Shown: positions 38,525 through 47,444, counted from the first letter of the stretch. The stretch: 64,000 nucleotides of DNA from Citricoccus muralis (GCF_029637705.1 NZ_CP121252.1:1550001-1614000), one strand, 5' to 3'. The notes: a model not told the origin generated them from the letters alone. Numbers and translations are program-made.

Positions 38525-39249
38525 CGACGCACACCCCGAACCGCTCGTGGCAGCCCACCCGCAGCCGCACCGCAGCAACCGCGCTGTTGACCGCCGCTGT
38601 CCTGGCCCTGAGCGCCTGCACCGGGGCAGACGATCCCGAGGAGTCGACCCCCAGCACCTCCGAGGCCACCGCGTCGGCCACGGCCAGCCCTACCACCGAA
38701 GACACCGCAGCCCCGAGCCCCTCCGAGACCACGGAGGAGACCACCTCGGCCGCTCCGGACGCCACCGAAACGGACACCAACCCCGACGGCGACGATTTCA
38801 CCACCGGTGAGCAGAGCACCGACAACTTCCCGGACACCGACACCACCAGCACCGGGTGGTTCCCCACCGGGGTGCGCGCCTCCGCCCACGACGGCTTCGA
38901 CCGTGTCGTCATTGATCACGCCGGCAGCGGCCACCCCGGATTCCTCGCCGAATACACCACCGAGGCACTGGCCCCCGGCTCCGGCCACCCCGCCGACCAG
39001 GACGCACCCGCCTACCTGGCCGTGCACCCGGTCGGACTCGCCGGGCACGAGGAGATCAACACCGACGCCGCCCTGCCCAATGGCTACACCGTGACCGAGC
39101 TCAACACCAGTGTCGTCACCGGGGTCACCACGCACCTACCCTTCGAGGCCGCCTCCAGTTACTACATCGGGCTCGACACCGAGCGAGCCTACCGAGTCTT
39201 CACCTTGGATAACCCGGCGCGCCTGGTGATCGACATCGCCACCGATTAA
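38521..39249 (+). CDS. Lipoprotein with AMIN-like C-terminal domain
   Basis: The 242-residue protein has a signal sequence with lipobox LSAC (Cys near residue 36), a Thr/Ser/Glu/Pro-rich linker of about 70 residues, and a globular C-terminal domain ([19 protein letters not shown] to [12 protein letters not shown]) of AMIN-like type. AMIN domains bind the cell wall, so it is probably membrane-anchored and faces peptidoglycan. It overlaps dnaE2 by four bases, an unexpected coupling between a repair polymerase and an envelope lipoprotein. Confidence 0.82.
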   Translation: MTTHTPNRSWQPTRSRTAATALLTAAVLALSACTGADDPEESTPSTSEATASATASPTTEDTAAPSPSETTEETTSAAPDATETDTNPDGDDFTTGEQSTDNFPDTDTTSTGWFPTGVRASAHDGFDRVVIDHAGSGHPGFLAEYTTEALAPGSGHPADQDAPAYLAVHPVGLAGHEEINTDAALPNGYTVTELNTSVVTGVTTHLPFEAASSYYIGLDTERAYRVFTLDNPARLVIDIATD

Positions 39250-39334
39250 CCCGTGCACCTGCCGTAGAATGACCTGTGGCCGCGTGGTGTCCTCCGTATG
39301 GCACCCCGTCGAAAACCCAGGAGAGGACCATCCC

Positions 39335-41350
39335 TTGCCCGAAAACCAGATCAGCATCACCGTCGACGACCAGCAGCGTCAGGTCGCCATCGGAACCACG
39401 GGCAGCGAGCTCTTCGCCGAACAGAAGACCATCGTAGTGATGCGTGTCGACGGCGAACTCCAGGACCTCTCCCGCACCCTCAACGACGGCGCCGTGATCG
39501 AAGGCGTCGACATCAGCGATGAGGACGGCCTCAACGTCCTGCGCCACTCCACCGCCCACGTCATGGCACAGGCCGTCCAGCAGCTGTGGCCGGAAGCCAA
39601 GCTCGGCATCGGCCCCTACATCACCGACGGCTTCTACTTCGACTTCGACGTCGAGAACCCCTTCACCCCGGAGGATCTGAAGAAGATCGAGAAGGTGATG
39701 CAGAAGATCATCAACTCGAATCAGACCTTCGCCCGCCGGGTCGTCACCGAAGACGAAGCCCGCGAGGCCATGTCCGCCGAGCCCTACAAGCTGGAACTGC
39801 TAGGCAAGAAGAATGACGCCGAGAACGCCGGCGAAGGTGCCTCGGTCGAGGTCGGGGCCGGTGAGATCACCATTTACGACAACGTGGATCGCAAATCCGG
39901 TGACGCCGTGTGGTGCGACCTCTGCCGCGGCCCCCACTTGCCCAACACCAAGCTGATCTCCAACGCTTTCTCCTTGACTCGTTCGGCCGCCGCCTACTGG
40001 CTCGGCAATGAGAAGAACAAGCAGCTGCAGCGCATCTACGGCACCGCCTGGCCCACCAAGGAAGCCCTGAAGGCCTACCAGGAACGCATCGCTGAAGCCG
40101 AGCGCCGTGACCATCGCAAGCTCGGCTCCGAGCTGGACCTCTTCTCCTTCCCCGACGAGCTGGGCTCCGGGCTACCCGTGTTCCACCCCAAGGGTGGCAT
40201 CATCCGCAAGGAGATGGAAGATTACTCCCGACGCCGCCATACCGAGGCGGGCTACGAGTTCGTCTACACCCCGCACATCACCAAAGAGAACCTGTACCAG
40301 ATCTCCGGACACCTGGACTGGTACGCCGATGGCATGTTCCCTCCCATGCACATCGACGAGCAGCGTGATCCCGTCACCGGCGAAATCACCCGGCAGGGGC
40401 AGAACTACTACCTCAAGCCGATGAACTGCCCTATGCACAACCTGATCTTCCGCTCTCGTGGACGTTCCTACCGTGAGCTTCCGCTGCGGCTGTTCGAGTT
40501 CGGTGCGGTCTACCGCTACGAGAAGTCCGGTGTCATCCACGGGCTCACCCGTGTGCGCGGGATGACCCAGGACGACGCCCACATCTACTGCACCCGCGAG
40601 CAGATGAAGGACGAGCTGACCAGCACCCTGAACTTCGTGCTGGACTTGCTCAAGGACTACGGGCTCAACGACTTCTATCTCGAACTGTCCACCAAGGACA
40701 ACGAGAAATTCGTGGGCACCGATGAGGCGTGGGATGAAGCCACCCGCACCCTGGAGGAAGTGGCCACTGCTTCCGGTCTCGATCTGGTTCCGGATCCAGG
40801 AGGTGCGGCGTTCTATGGTCCGAAGATCTCGGTCCAGGCCCGCGACGCCATCGGTCGTACCTGGCAGATGTCCACGATTCAGCTGGACTTCAACCTGCCG
40901 GAGCGCTTCGACCTCGAATACCAGGCCGCAGACGGTAGCCGTCAGCGTCCGGTGATGATCCACCGCGCCCTCTTCGGCTCCATCGAGCGCTTCCTCGGTG
41001 TGCTCACCGAGCACTATGCCGGAGCATTCCCCGCATGGCTGGCCCCGGTGCAGGTGCGCGCCATTCCGGTGGCCGAGGCATTCAATGACTACCTCGGTGA
41101 GGTCGTGGACAAGCTGCGCGCCGAAGGCATCCGGGTAGAACTCGACACCAGCTCCGATCGATTCCCCAAGAAGATCCGCACCGCATCTAAGGAAAAGATT
41201 CCCTTCGTGCTCATCGCCGGTGGCGAGGATGCCGAAGCCGGGGCCGTGTCCTTCCGATTCCGTGACGGAAGCCAAGACAATGGTGTCGCCGTGGACGACG
41301 CCATCGAGCGCATCGTGGCCGCCGTGCGAGACCGTCAGCCCTCCGCCTAG
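39335..41350 (+). CDS. thrS: Threonyl-tRNA synthetase
   Basis: The 671-residue protein has an N-terminal TGS domain ([13 protein letters not shown]), the second additional domain with the [11 protein letters not shown] zinc-type motif, class II motifs 1-3 ([41 protein letters not shown]) and an anticodon-binding domain. I chose TTG 39335, eight bases after AGGAGAGGA; the in-frame start at 39269 would add 22 unrelated residues. thrS-HIT-pgsA order is conserved in actinobacteria. The 85-bp upstream gap is too short for a T-box. Confidence 0.97.
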   Translation: MPENQISITVDDQQRQVAIGTTGSELFAEQKTIVVMRVDGELQDLSRTLNDGAVIEGVDISDEDGLNVLRHSTAHVMAQAVQQLWPEAKLGIGPYITDGFYFDFDVENPFTPEDLKKIEKVMQKIINSNQTFARRVVTEDEAREAMSAEPYKLELLGKKNDAENAGEGASVEVGAGEITIYDNVDRKSGDAVWCDLCRGPHLPNTKLISNAFSLTRSAAAYWLGNEKNKQLQRIYGTAWPTKEALKAYQERIAEAERRDHRKLGSELDLFSFPDELGSGLPVFHPKGGIIRKEMEDYSRRRHTEAGYEFVYTPHITKENLYQISGHLDWYADGMFPPMHIDEQRDPVTGEITRQGQNYYLKPMNCPMHNLIFRSRGRSYRELPLRLFEFGAVYRYEKSGVIHGLTRVRGMTQDDAHIYCTREQMKDELTSTLNFVLDLLKDYGLNDFYLELSTKDNEKFVGTDEAWDEATRTLEEVATASGLDLVPDPGGAAFYGPKISVQARDAIGRTWQMSTIQLDFNLPERFDLEYQAADGSRQRPVMIHRALFGSIERFLGVLTEHYAGAFPAWLAPVQVRAIPVAEAFNDYLGEVVDKLRAEGIRVELDTSSDRFPKKIRTASKEKIPFVLIAGGEDAEAGAVSFRFRDGSQDNGVAVDDAIERIVAAVRDRQPSA

Positions 41351-41351
41351 T

Positions 41352-42011
41352 ATGAGCGATGAGCCGATGACACCAGCGGACGATGCTTTTGGCTCGTCTG
41401 CTCCGGGGGAGCACCGAGTCGACGACTTCGAACTGCCCGGAACCCCGGACGGTTTCGACCGCCTGTGGAACCCGCATCGGCTGGCTTATGTGAGCCGCGG
41501 ACAGCACCAGGTCAAAGACCGGGACTCCTGTCCGTTCTGCGCGGCACCCCAACGCGACGACGCCGACTCACTCATCATTGCCCGCGGGACAACCTGTTTC
41601 GTGGTGATGAACGTGTACCCCTACAATCCGGGACACCTGCTCGTTTGCCCCTACCGTCACGTTCCCGACTACACGGATCTCACGGTCGAAGAGACAACGG
41701 AATTCGCTCGGCTCACCCAAATCGGCATGACCGCGTTGCGGTCCTCCGGCCGACCGGCCGGGTTCAACTTGGGTATGAATCAGGGCACCGCCGGGGGAGC
41801 AGGTATTGCCGCGCACCTGCACCAGCACATCGTGCCGCGCTGGAATGGTGACGGGAACTTCCTGCCCATCATCGCTCAGACCAAGAACATCACCGCCAGC
41901 CTCGATCAGCTCCACGCCACCCTGCACGCCGTGTGGGACGAAGCGGCCGCAGAATTCGACCGGAAGCAGACGGACCGTGATTCGGCGCCGGCACCGGGGC
42001 GGGGCGACTGA
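41352..42011 (+). CDS. HIT domain protein (AP4A phosphorylase-like)
   Basis: The 219-residue protein has the histidine triad HLHQHIVPRW near residue 155 and a Zn-type CPFCAAP motif near residue 60. In mycobacteria the homologue next to thrS and pgsA1 (Rv2613c) is a diadenosine tetraphosphate phosphorylase, so a role in clearing AP4A made by the synthetase is likely. It starts one base after the thrS stop. The N-terminus (about 30 residues) is acidic and not conserved. Confidence 0.9.
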   Translation: MSDEPMTPADDAFGSSAPGEHRVDDFELPGTPDGFDRLWNPHRLAYVSRGQHQVKDRDSCPFCAAPQRDDADSLIIARGTTCFVVMNVYPYNPGHLLVCPYRHVPDYTDLTVEETTEFARLTQIGMTALRSSGRPAGFNLGMNQGTAGGAGIAAHLHQHIVPRWNGDGNFLPIIAQTKNITASLDQLHATLHAVWDEAAAEFDRKQTDRDSAPAPGRGD

Positions 42012-42015
42012 GAAC

Positions 42016-42654
42016 ATGCTCAACAAGTACGCCCGCGCCCTGTTCACTAGGATTTTCACGCCGGTGGCCCGCCTGTTGCTGGCCCTGCGCCTTACCCCCA
42101 ATATGGTCACCGTCATCGGGGCCGCCGGGGTGTCGCTCGCAGCCCTCATCTTCTACCCTGTGGGTGAACTTTTCTGGGGCACCGTGGTGATCACTCTGTT
42201 CGTGTTCTCCGATCTCATCGACGGTGTGATGGCCAGGCTCTCGGGCAAGACCGGTCCCTGGGGTGCGTTCCTGGATTCCACCTTCGACCGGGTCCAAGAC
42301 GCCTGCGTGTTTCTGGGGTTGATCTTCTGGTACTTCGGCGCCGGTGATGACCCGGTGATCGCCGTGGCGGCCGGAATTTGCTTGGTGTCCGGCATGCTCG
42401 TGTCTTACGTGCGAGCCAAAGCCGAGGCGATGGGACTCGACGCCGACGTCGGAATCGCGGAGCGCCCCGAACGTATGGTGGCCACCCTGGTGTTCACCGG
42501 GTTTACCGGACTGGGATTGCACCCGATGGTGCTCACCGTGGTGCTTTTCTTGCTGGCGGCGGCTTCCATCTTCACGGTCGGCCAGCGAATCATGCGTGTC
42601 CGCCAACAACTCCACCCTGGTCCTGTGAGCGGAACGTCGGCCGCTGGGGAATAA
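42016..42654 (+). CDS. pgsA: CDP-alcohol phosphatidyltransferase, probable phosphatidylinositol phosphate synthase
   Basis: The 212-residue membrane protein has the CDP-OH-P motif in SDLIDGVMARLSGKTGPWGA and FLDSTFDRVQD (about residues 66-95) and about five or six hydrophobic helices. Its position after thrS and HIT is that of mycobacterial pgsA1 (Rv2612c), which joins inositol phosphate to CDP-diacylglycerol. The usual following genes (acyltransferase and mannosyltransferase pimA) are absent; a GPP34 gene follows instead. Confidence 0.88.
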   Translation: MLNKYARALFTRIFTPVARLLLALRLTPNMVTVIGAAGVSLAALIFYPVGELFWGTVVITLFVFSDLIDGVMARLSGKTGPWGAFLDSTFDRVQDACVFLGLIFWYFGAGDDPVIAVAAGICLVSGMLVSYVRAKAEAMGLDADVGIAERPERMVATLVFTGFTGLGLHPMVLTVVLFLLAAASIFTVGQRIMRVRQQLHPGPVSGTSAAGE

Positions 42655-42661
42655 TGGCGCC

Positions 42662-43405
42662 ATGACCACCACCGAGAACACGGGTCGCCCGTTCAACCTC
42701 CCTGAGTATTTTCTGCTCCTGGCGCTGGATTCCGGCGGGCGATTTCGTGTGACCGAACACGACGTGAACATGGGGCTTGCCGGAGCGGTGCTGGCAGACC
42801 TAGCTCGTCGAGGACGGATCGTGGTCACGAAAAACCGTGTCGAGATTGCGGAGGACCCTGCATCGATTCTGGACGCGGGAGACGCTCCCGAGGGGTGGCA
42901 GCCCGAAAACGCGCTGGAACATCCGCTGGATCGCGTGCTGTCGCTGATGAACGATGCCCCCGAACCCATGGACGCGGAGCAGTGGGTGAACCGACTGGCT
43001 ACCCGCCAACTACGAGAGGTCGTGGTCGAGGCCCTGGTTGAGCGCGGAGCCATCCAGGTGAAGCAGATCAGACGCTTCGGGCTGCTGAAACGTACCCGCC
43101 ACTTCAAGAACGAGACTTTCTACGAGCTGGACCTCAAAGTGCGGCTGGGTGTCGTGATGAACCGTGAGGAACCGCTGGACCTAGTCACCTGGCCGTTGCT
43201 GTCGTTGATGCATGTCACTGGACTGTTGGAGCGGCTTTCCCCTGAATCCCGTCGGCCCAAAATCACTGATCTACTGAAGGAAAAATACGAGTCCTTGGAA
43301 TCCGCTCAGGAGAAATCGATCTACGAATCGCTACACGCCGTAGAGAACGCGATTTCTGAGCAGCTCGTCGCCACTCGAGGCGGTCCCTCCGGGCTGAATG
43401 CCTGA
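42662..43405 (+). CDS. GPP34 (GOLPH3/Vps74-like) family protein
   Basis: The 247-residue protein matches the GPP34 fold: FNLPEYFLLLALDSGGRF at the N-terminus, LAGAVLADLARRGRIVV, and a helical C-terminal half. Eukaryotic GOLPH3 binds phosphatidylinositol-4-phosphate at Golgi membranes; bacterial homologues are common in actinobacteria but poorly understood. It begins seven bases after pgsA, so the two are likely co-transcribed, which hints at a phosphoinositide-related role. No membrane helix is seen. Confidence 0.86.
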   Translation: MTTTENTGRPFNLPEYFLLLALDSGGRFRVTEHDVNMGLAGAVLADLARRGRIVVTKNRVEIAEDPASILDAGDAPEGWQPENALEHPLDRVLSLMNDAPEPMDAEQWVNRLATRQLREVVVEALVERGAIQVKQIRRFGLLKRTRHFKNETFYELDLKVRLGVVMNREEPLDLVTWPLLSLMHVTGLLERLSPESRRPKITDLLKEKYESLESAQEKSIYESLHAVENAISEQLVATRGGPSGLNA

Positions 43406-43557
43406 GAACGTGCTGTCAATTGGTCAACCTGGTAGGCACTCATATGTGGTGAACGACCGCACTAAACGACGGGCAAGGTGACGTTAATCGGAAGCGCAAG
43501 TCCGCGCGGGTACCGTTTCGTCGATGACAAAAATCTGAGAGAGCCATAACGGTAAAT

Positions 43558-43575
43558 GTTCATCTTATGATGAAC
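43558..43575. promoter_or_regulatory. Inverted repeat before the broken secreted-protein gene
   Basis: GTTCATC-TTAT-GATGAAC is a perfect 7-bp inverted repeat with a 4-base spacer, 13 bases before the first ATG of the island. It could be an operator. Confidence 0.3.
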
Positions 43576-43588
43576 GTGTGGACTTGCG

Positions 43589-43960
43589 ATGAAAACGCTT
43601 CATAGGATTTCTGCAACCTGCGTGTCGATTGCCGCCGTCCTTCTGCGGTCTCCGCCAGCACACTCTTCTGTGTCTTAAGCTGGTGGTCGTCTGTCTTGCA
43701 GTCATCCAGAACGAATTATTGTCGAAGGATTCTTGGGTTCCCCCGGAAACAGTTCGTTGCAGTTGGATGGAATCCCACAAGACTCCGGCTACTCTGTCGG
43801 AAGCTTCTTCTTGACCACTGGTCATGGGAAGAGTACTGGGTACTGGACGATTAGCACGAGTGGGGAAATTTCTTCCGTCAGCGTCAGGTGCGGTGATTTT
43901 GGCCCCATGAATATCAAGCCCGGTGAATCGACGTCGATGGCGGGGGATGGGAACGGGTGA
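43589..43960 (+). pseudogene. Small secreted protein gene with an in-frame stop
   Basis: ATG 43589 opens a signal-peptide-like segment (MKTLHRISATCVSIAAVLL) of 29 codons that ends in TAA at 43676-43678. The same frame then continues without a break to TGA at 43958-43960, encoding a polar, Gly/Ser-rich segment with two Cys (SCSH and VRCGDFG). The simplest reading is one secreted protein of about 122 residues interrupted by a nonsense mutation. I do not recognise the family. Base composition is lower in G+C than the neighbouring genes. Confidence 0.5.
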
Positions 43961-43989
43961 GCGATTCCGTGTAGGGAATTAGCCTGGAT

Positions 43990-44250
43990 GTGCCAGTAGC
44001 ACCGAGTGGAACGATTCGGTCACCTGAGCTCATGAAGAAGTATTGGCAAATCCTCGATGCGTTGGACATCCCAGCAAGAATTGATTTCACCCGCGTACGC
44101 TACGGGGAGATGAGTGAAGCTGATGGTCAATTAGTCGGGCAAGTCATGGAACTTGTAAACGCGCGGTTTCCGGATGTCTACGCTGATCCTGCATGGGACA
44201 AATATATGCCTATCGAAGACCGCCCCCTTCGAGGTCCTGTCGAAGAATAG
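43990..44250 (+). CDS. Small hypothetical protein in the low-GC island
   Basis: The frame encodes 86 residues from GTG 43990 (or 72 from ATG 44032, beginning MKKYWQILDALDIPARIDF). The sequence is soluble-looking, acidic and well mixed (VRYGEMSEADGQLVGQVMEL). Neither start has a clear ribosome-binding site, and third positions are less G+C-rich than in neighbours. It has no hydrophobic segment. It could be a partner or immunity-type protein for the secreted products, or a gene fragment; I do not recognise it. Confidence 0.4.
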   Translation: MPVAPSGTIRSPELMKKYWQILDALDIPARIDFTRVRYGEMSEADGQLVGQVMELVNARFPDVYADPAWDKYMPIEDRPLRGPVEE

Positions 44251-44356
44251 TCGTGGTTTGAGTTCTGGTAACAATCAACGCGTCGGTTTAAATGTCTGAT
44301 TGCTATCCACTTCACTTCACTCCACTCGGATGCTTCACTAAGACTCTGCGGTAACG

Positions 44357-44667
44357 GTGAACCAAGAACCGTCGAGGAGCCACGGTGGCGGAGAGGAAGA
44401 GATCAGGAAGTTCACTCAGCGTATCGCTGGAGCTGGAGCCGCTTTGGCTGTCCTCGGAGGCGTAGCGTTTGCTGCACCTGCACAGGTTGCCGCCGAAGTA
44501 ACCGGAGCCGATGCCACCGAATGCAATAACAAGCTCACTGGGCTGTGCACAATTACGAGCAGCAAGGCTACAAAGAGTTCGTGGAACCCTGCAGCTTCAA
44601 CACCTGGTCATGGCATAAAACCACTGATTACTTGGGTAACTACTCAGTGGTGAAGAAGTCCGTCTAA
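44357..44667 (+). pseudogene. Frameshifted small secreted-protein gene
   Basis: The first frame (GTG 44357) encodes a signal-peptide-like stretch (FTQRIAGAGAALAVLGGVAF followed by AAPAQVAAE). After about codon 62 its third positions become A/T-rich and it ends at 44653. From about 44540 the frame two bases on has strongly G/C-rich third positions (about 28 of 39) and encodes an aromatic-rich end (HNYEQQGYKEFVEPCSFNTW and beyond) to TAA 44665-44667. This indicates a frameshift. GGAGAGG lies just before ATC at 44402, where ATG might have been. Confidence 0.45.
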
Positions 44668-44681
44668 GTGACCGGAACGGA

Positions 44682-45140
44682 TCAGGCGCCAGCGAGATGC
44701 TCCGTGATGTTGCGTTTGATCCGTCCCAAGAGGGCGCTCATACCACGCAGACGCAACGGGGTGAGCGCCCGATTGAGACCAAGACGGTTGGGTACGTCGT
44801 CAGGTACGCCGAGAATCTGAGACGCAGGTAGCCCTGACAGCCCCTGAACGATGACGGAGCCGAAGCCACGTGTGGTCGGCGCCTCGGCAGGAGCCGAGAT
44901 GATCAGCGTCGTGGCAGGATCGTCCGGATTGGTGGACTCATCAAACTCGACCGCCAAGAACAGCGGGGTCTGACACTCCGTGACCTGTTCCATCTGGTCT
45001 TCGTGACCAGCGTAGCGACTCGGCACCTCGGGGAGCTCTTCGGAAAATTCGAAGAGCAGCTCCAGGCGCTCGGCCTCTGGGACCTCTTGAAAGTCTTCAA
45101 AGATGTTCGCGAGTGCCGCAGGAATGGACGCGTCGGTCAC
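44682..45140 (-). CDS. sufE: SufE-like cysteine desulfurase activator
   Basis: The 152-residue protein has the SufE fold signatures ANIFEDFQEVPEAERLELL, the persulfide-accepting Cys near residue 56 in VTECQTPLF, and a C-terminal LTPLRLRGMSALLGRIK. SufE relays sulfur from SufS to the Fe-S scaffold. I chose GTG 45140, with GGAGGAA five bases upstream; the longer frame to 45314 covers the upstream terminator. It follows a sulfurtransferase gene, a common actinobacterial pair. Confidence 0.9.
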   Translation of the reverse strand: MTDASIPAALANIFEDFQEVPEAERLELLFEFSEELPEVPSRYAGHEDQMEQVTECQTPLFLAVEFDESTNPDDPATTLIISAPAEAPTTRGFGSVIVQGLSGLPASQILGVPDDVPNRLGLNRALTPLRLRGMSALLGRIKRNITEHLAGA

Positions 45141-45162
45141 GGTGGTTCCTCCACTAACGATG

Positions 45163-45200
45163 AAAAATTGCTGGGGTGCGTGATGGCACGCACCCCAGCA
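45163..45200 (-). terminator. Intrinsic terminator between sulfurtransferase gene and sufE
   Basis: On the minus strand a perfect 14-bp stem (TGCTGGGGTGCGTG with CACGCACCCCAGCA, loop CCAT) is followed by ATTTTTCA. It lies 11 bases after the sulfurtransferase stop and just before the sufE ribosome-binding site. Confidence 0.8.
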
Positions 45201-45210
45201 TAGTGTCTGA

Positions 45211-46122
45211 TTATCGCTGCGGCGCTTCGCCGGGCTGCTCGCCCACGACGATCGGCAGGCGCACCGAGTTACCCCACTCGGTCCAAGAACCGTCGTAGTT
45301 CCGCACGGATTCATAGCCCAGAAGGTGACGGAGCACGAACCACGTGTGGGACGAACGCTCGCCGATACGGCAGTACGCGATCACCTGATCCACGGTCCCT
45401 AAACCGGCCTCGTCCCGATAAATTTCCTCGAGCTCAGTACGCGACTTGAAGGTGCCATCTTCTCGGGCGGCCTTGGCCCACGGAACGGAGGCAGCGGTCG
45501 GGATGTGACCGCCACGCAAAGTGCCTTCCTGGGGGTAGCCGGCCATATGCGTGGTCTCACCGGTGTACTCAGGGAAGGAACGCACGTCGATGAGCGGCAG
45601 ATTCCCGATGCTGTTCAACGCGTCTTCGCGGGACGCGCGCTCGGTGGTGTCGTCCCGCTCGACCACGGGGTAGTCGACTGCTTCGACAGGAGGGACCTCT
45701 TTGGTGACCTCGCGCTCTTCAGCGAGCCACTTGTCGCGTCCGCCGTTCATGAGGCGTGTGTCCGGGTGGCCGTAGAGAGTGAAGACCCACAAAGCATAAG
45801 CAGCCCACCAGTTGGACTTGTCGCCGTAGAACACCACGGTCGTGTCGCGGGTGATTCCCTTGGAACCGACTACACGGGCAAATTCTTCGGGACCGATGAA
45901 ATCGCGGGTCACCGGATCGTTGAGCTCCGTGTGCCAATCGATCTTGATGGCACCCGGTATGTGCCCGGTGTTGTACAACAAGGTGTCTTCGTTGGACTCT
46001 AGGATCACCACATTGGCCTCGTCCTTGTGCGCTGCAACCCATTCGGTCGAGACCAGCTTCTCGGGATGGGCGTACTCGCTGTCCTCGATGGGGGCGCGGT
46101 CTGCATTGTTGAGCGTCGTCAT
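45211..46122 (-). CDS. sseA: Thiosulfate/3-mercaptopyruvate sulfurtransferase (tandem rhodanese)
   Basis: The 303-residue protein has two rhodanese domains; the second holds the catalytic Cys near residue 250 in [16 protein letters not shown]. The text [23 protein letters not shown] in the first domain is typical of actinobacterial SseA/CysA sulfurtransferases. It moves sulfane sulfur and likely feeds the SufE/SufS route. It is preceded by an inverted repeat in the promoter region and followed by a terminator. Confidence 0.93.
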   Translation of the reverse strand: MTTLNNADRAPIEDSEYAHPEKLVSTEWVAAHKDEANVVILESNEDTLLYNTGHIPGAIKIDWHTELNDPVTRDFIGPEEFARVVGSKGITRDTTVVFYGDKSNWWAAYALWVFTLYGHPDTRLMNGGRDKWLAEEREVTKEVPPVEAVDYPVVERDDTTERASREDALNSIGNLPLIDVRSFPEYTGETTHMAGYPQEGTLRGGHIPTAASVPWAKAAREDGTFKSRTELEEIYRDEAGLGTVDQVIAYCRIGERSSHTWFVLRHLLGYESVRNYDGSWTEWGNSVRLPIVVGEQPGEAPQR

Positions 46123-46219
46123 GGAAGCGCTGCCTTTCTGTTGGCTTCGGGTGCCTGTTTGCCGTCAGGATGGTGCCGGTCGGAAGCATCCGCTGAGTAC
46201 TGTCCAGCCTAGGCAATAG

Positions 46220-46243
46220 TTCCCAACGGAGACACGTTGGGAA
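46220..46243. promoter_or_regulatory. Inverted repeat in the sseA/zapE divergent region
   Basis: TTCCCAACG-GAGACA-CGTTGGGAA is a perfect 9-bp inverted repeat, 98 bases upstream of sseA. Its size and symmetry suit a dimeric transcription factor. The regulator is unknown; the rest of this 263-base region shows nothing certain. Confidence 0.45.
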
Positions 46244-46385
46244 ACCTCATTCGATTCATACAACGCCATACAGCACCTACGGCATTCCACGAGTCTGGCT
46301 GTCCGGGTAGAAAACTCCCGTTACCCTGCCCGCGCTGTAGAGTTGAGTCGCGCACTACCCCTCAACTGATGAATGGAACTGCACT

Positions 46386-47444
46386 GTGCCCGAGATCGTC
46401 CACCTCGCCGAGCGGAGCCCTCTGGTTTCCCCCGAAGAACTGCTCTCGGGATTCCACCCGTCCTATCGTTTCGGGGAAGTGTCCTTCGATACATACATTC
46501 CGGATCCGACTCATCCCTCACAAGCGGGCGCGGTGGAACGACTACAGCGGTTCGCGGCATCCATTCAGGGACGCAAGTCGAAGGAATCGGGCGGACTATT
46601 CGGGTTTTTGAAGTCGAACAAGAAGAAGGCTTCATCGGAGCCCACCGGTCTCTACCTGGACGGCGGGTTCGGTGTGGGAAAGACCCACTTGCTGGCTTCG
46701 CTCTGGCACGCAGTTCCCGGTCCCAAGGCTTTCGGTACTTTCGTTGAGTACACCAACCTGGTGGGTGCGTTGTCCTTCCGCCAGACCGTCGACGTGCTCA
46801 AGGACTACACGCTGGTGTGTATTGATGAGTTCGAACTCGATGATCCGGGTGACACCGTGTTGATGTCGCGTCTGATGCGTGAGCTGGCCGACGCCGGCGT
46901 ACGACTAGTAGCCACGTCCAACACCCTGCCCGGCGCACTAGGGGAGGGCCGCTTTGCCGCCCAGGACTTTAAACGCGAGATCCAGGTCCTTGCCGATCAG
47001 TTCGAGGTACTGCGAGTCGACGGTGAGGACTTCCGCCATCGAGGCCTGGTCGAGGCTCCCTCACCCTTGCCTGATGAGCAACTGGAGGGCGTGCTGGGTC
47101 AGAACTTCCCGACGGCCGGTGTGGTGGCTGAGGACGATTTCGAAGCCCTGACCGCCAATCTGTCGCGCGTACACCCGTCCCGGTATCGGGAACTGGTCAA
47201 GGACATCGATGTGTTGGTTCTGCACAACGTGCACACCATCACCGAACAGGCGATGGCTCTTCGTTTCGTCGTGTTCGCGGACCGCCTCTACGACAAAGAC
47301 GTTCCGGTGATTGCTTCCGGTGTGCCCTTCGATCAACTCTTCACTGAGGAAATGATGGCCAGCGGATACATGAAGAAGTACTTCCGCACGGTTTCCAGGA
47401 TGACGGCGCTGGTTCGCGAAGGTCAGCTCGCCGATCACAGCTGA
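46386..47444 (+). CDS. zapE: Cell division protein ZapE (AFG1-like ATPase)
   Basis: The 352-residue protein has Walker A GGFGVGKTHLL near residue 95, Walker B LVCIDEFELDDPGD near 143 and the SNTLPGALGEGRF segment of AFG1/ZapE ATPases. In E. coli ZapE associates with the Z-ring. A lysine-rich insert (FLKSNKKKA, about 74-82) lies just before Walker A. It starts with GTG 46386 and its end overlaps the convergent GNAT gene remnant. Confidence 0.92.
   Translation: MPEIVHLAERSPLVSPEELLSGFHPSYRFGEVSFDTYIPDPTHPSQAGAVERLQRFAASIQGRKSKESGGLFGFLKSNKKKASSEPTGLYLDGGFGVGKTHLLASLWHAVPGPKAFGTFVEYTNLVGALSFRQTVDVLKDYTLVCIDEFELDDPGDTVLMSRLMRELADAGVRLVATSNTLPGALGEGRFAAQDFKREIQVLADQFEVLRVDGEDFRHRGLVEAPSPLPDEQLEGVLGQNFPTAGVVAEDDFEALTANLSRVHPSRYRELVKDIDVLVLHNVHTITEQAMALRFVVFADRLYDKDVPVIASGVPFDQLFTEEMMASGYMKKYFRTVSRMTALVREGQLADHS

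Noticed and set aside
39250-39334. Possible T-box riboswitch before thrS
   Set aside because: Only 85 bases are available and no T-box sequence or specifier stem is seen.
40172-41275. 367-codon minus-strand open frame opposite thrS
   Set aside because: His/Gly/Val-rich mirror frame with no motifs; the plus strand carries all ThrRS motifs.
41890-43107. 405-codon minus-strand open frame opposite HIT, pgsA and GPP34
   Set aside because: It crosses three well-supported genes and has low-complexity shadow composition.
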